DNA of 6,873 nucleotides from Methylobacter sp. (GTDB lineage: Bacteria > Pseudomonadota > Gammaproteobacteria > Methylococcales > Methylomonadaceae). A model generated the notes under the pieces. That model saw only the letters and a list, made by a program, of their open reading frames with translations. It was not told the DNA's origin and did no database searches. Below are positions 5,676 through 6,873 of this stretch, piece by piece. How positions within the stretch are numbered: position 1 is the stretch's first letter; each line of letters starts with the position of its first letter. The stretch is from positions 1 to 6,873 of the forward strand of contig JAQTLI010000154.1 of assembly GCA_028714995.1 (NCBI GenBank), given 5' to 3'. The translations under genes and the position numbers were made by a program.

Positions 5676-6873
5676 ATGCAAAAAAACACTGGCTCCAATA
5701 AGCAACTTTTTAGCAAATTCTCCGCTCCCGATATTGAGCAGATCGAACGAGCGCTAGCTATTGTGTCGCAAATTCCTGAAGATCCCCACTACTATCGCCC
5801 CAAGGGAATTAATGTCGCGACTATTTTAGCCGATTTTAATATCGACCTGAAAACCATCCTGGCGGCGATACTAAGCGACCCTCGCTTAGAGCATTTAGAC
5901 CCAAAACCCGATATTGAGCGCCAGTTTGGCAAAACTGTCGCGGCACTGGTTAAAGATGTCAACTGGCTGAATAAGATAAACGTTTATACGCCCGAAATGA
6001 CTAGCCAGCCAAATCAGGCAGAAACGCTGCGCCGCATGCTGCTGTCCATGACGCAGGATGTACGCGCTGTCTTGATAAAACTGGCTTATCGCGTCCAGCG
6101 CTTGCGTAATCTGCCTAAAGAATCTTATGAGGTGCGGCACTTCATTTCACAGGAAACGCTGGATATTTATGCGCCAATTGCCAACCGCCTTGGTATACAC
6201 CAACTAAAGTGGGAACTGGAAGACATGGCATTCCGCTATCTGGAACCACAAATTTACCGCCGTGTTGCCAAATCCCTGTCCGATAGTCGCATACAACGGG
6301 AAAACTGCATTGATAATTTTATTGCCCTGTTGCAAAAAACACTCACCGAAGAAAACATTAATGCCCAGATTTATGGCCGCCCCAAGCATATTTACAGCAT
6401 CTGGAAAAAGATGCAGCGCAAGCAGCTGAATAGTATAGAGGAGCTTTATGACCTTTTGGCGGTACGCGTTATTGTCGATAACGTACCCAGTTGCTACACC
6501 GTTTTGGGTATTGTTCACAGCCTGTGGCAAACCATTCCTAAAGAATTTGACGATTATATCGCCAACCCCAAAGACAACGGCTACCAGTCACTGCATACGG
6601 TCATCCTGGATTCCCAAGGCAACCGCATCGAGGTGCAAATCCGCACCCGCGACATGCATGATTTTGCCGAACTCGGAGTTGCCGCCCACTGGTCGTACAA
6701 GGAAGGTGGAAGACAAAATGCCGCCATAGAAAGAAGCATTGCTTCCTTGCGCAAGCTGCTGGAAGAAAAAGGTAACGACGACTCACTGGTCGAAGACCTC
6801 CGTAGTGAATTATTTTTCGATCGCGTCTATGTTTTAACGCCTGCCGGTAAACTGATTGAACTGATTAAAGGCG
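5676..6873 (+). CDS. relA: RelA, ppGpp synthetase I, N-terminal 399 codons (C-terminus outside window)
   Basis: Ribosome-associated enzyme that transfers pyrophosphate from ATP to GDP or GTP, making (p)ppGpp when uncharged tRNA signals amino-acid starvation. The first half is a pseudo-hydrolase domain: the HD pair reads Ser67-Asp68 (AILSDP), and LADRLHN of active enzymes reads LAYRVQR (136-142, Tyr138 for Asp). It therefore should not degrade ppGpp. The synthetase domain has YGRPKHIYSIWKKM (233-246), Asp259, KEFDDYIANPKDNGYQSLHT (289-308), IEVQIRT (318-324) and AELGVAAHWSYKEG (331-344). EFDD at 290-293 is the acidic motif of single-function RelA, where bifunctional Rel/SpoT enzymes have RxKD. 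The TGS domain begins at about 382 (DRVYVLTPAGKL) and runs off the right edge; the family is about 740 residues. ATG 5676 is the only usual start in the frame after the TGA at 5595-5597. It has no clear Shine-Dalgarno. Confidence 0.95.
   Translation, partial: MQKNTGSNKQLFSKFSAPDIEQIERALAIVSQIPEDPHYYRPKGINVATILADFNIDLKTILAAILSDPRLEHLDPKPDIERQFGKTVAALVKDVNWLNKINVYTPEMTSQPNQAETLRRMLLSMTQDVRAVLIKLAYRVQRLRNLPKESYEVRHFISQETLDIYAPIANRLGIHQLKWELEDMAFRYLEPQIYRRVAKSLSDSRIQRENCIDNFIALLQKTLTEENINAQIYGRPKHIYSIWKKMQRKQLNSIEELYDLLAVRVIVDNVPSCYTVLGIVHSLWQTIPKEFDDYIANPKDNGYQSLHTVILDSQGNRIEVQIRTRDMHDFAELGVAAHWSYKEGGRQNAAIERSIASLRKLLEEKGNDDSLVEDLRSELFFDRVYVLTPAGKLIELIKG

Noticed and set aside
5895..6786. Frames opposite or alongside relA
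   Set aside because: relA is continuous and conserved across the whole stretch; these frames have no family features.

Overview
The window looks like chromosomal DNA of a gammaproteobacterium. TypA starts with the same residues I remember for E. coli BipA, RelA is the single-function synthetase type found in beta- and gammaproteobacteria, and base composition is moderate (mid-40s % GC by eye). A Methylococcales-type methanotroph is possible from general feel, but nothing here proves it. There is no rRNA, tRNA, CRISPR array, transposase or phage gene. I see no multi-gene novel system. The unusual material is in the intergenic DNA.

Left part (1-1834): the first 413 codons of the translational GTPase gene typA/bipA run leftwards and off the left edge. 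Upstream of it, on the same strand, is a one-domain rhodanese gene. The gap between them holds a stem-loop and a perfect 23-nt AT palindrome. The rhodanese gene has a good sigma70-like promoter and a long leader with two inverted repeats.

Middle (2030-3430): a LysR-family regulator on the minus strand faces away from a 50-codon small membrane-protein ORF on the plus strand. The region between them carries an 8-bp inverted repeat with the LysR-type T-N11-A pattern. It lies on the regulator's own -10 box, as expected for autoregulation and possible divergent control. A strong intrinsic terminator follows the small ORF.

Island (3431-3697): about 270 bases lie between two terminators whose T-runs both point into it. 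No confident gene is present. It does contain a nested, imperfect inverted repeat and an open frame of up to 83 codons that reads like protein. It may be an intergenic repeat, a structured RNA or a gene remnant.

Right part (3698-6873), minus strand: a secreted ComEA-like helix-hairpin-helix protein with its own terminator, and upstream of it UDP-glucose 6-dehydrogenase (ugd), which makes UDP-glucuronate for surface polysaccharide. Divergent from ugd, on the plus strand, is relA, the ppGpp synthetase. Its first 399 codons are present and it runs off the right edge. RelA and TypA both link to stress and growth-rate control of the ribosome, but they are far apart here and nothing shows a shared operon.
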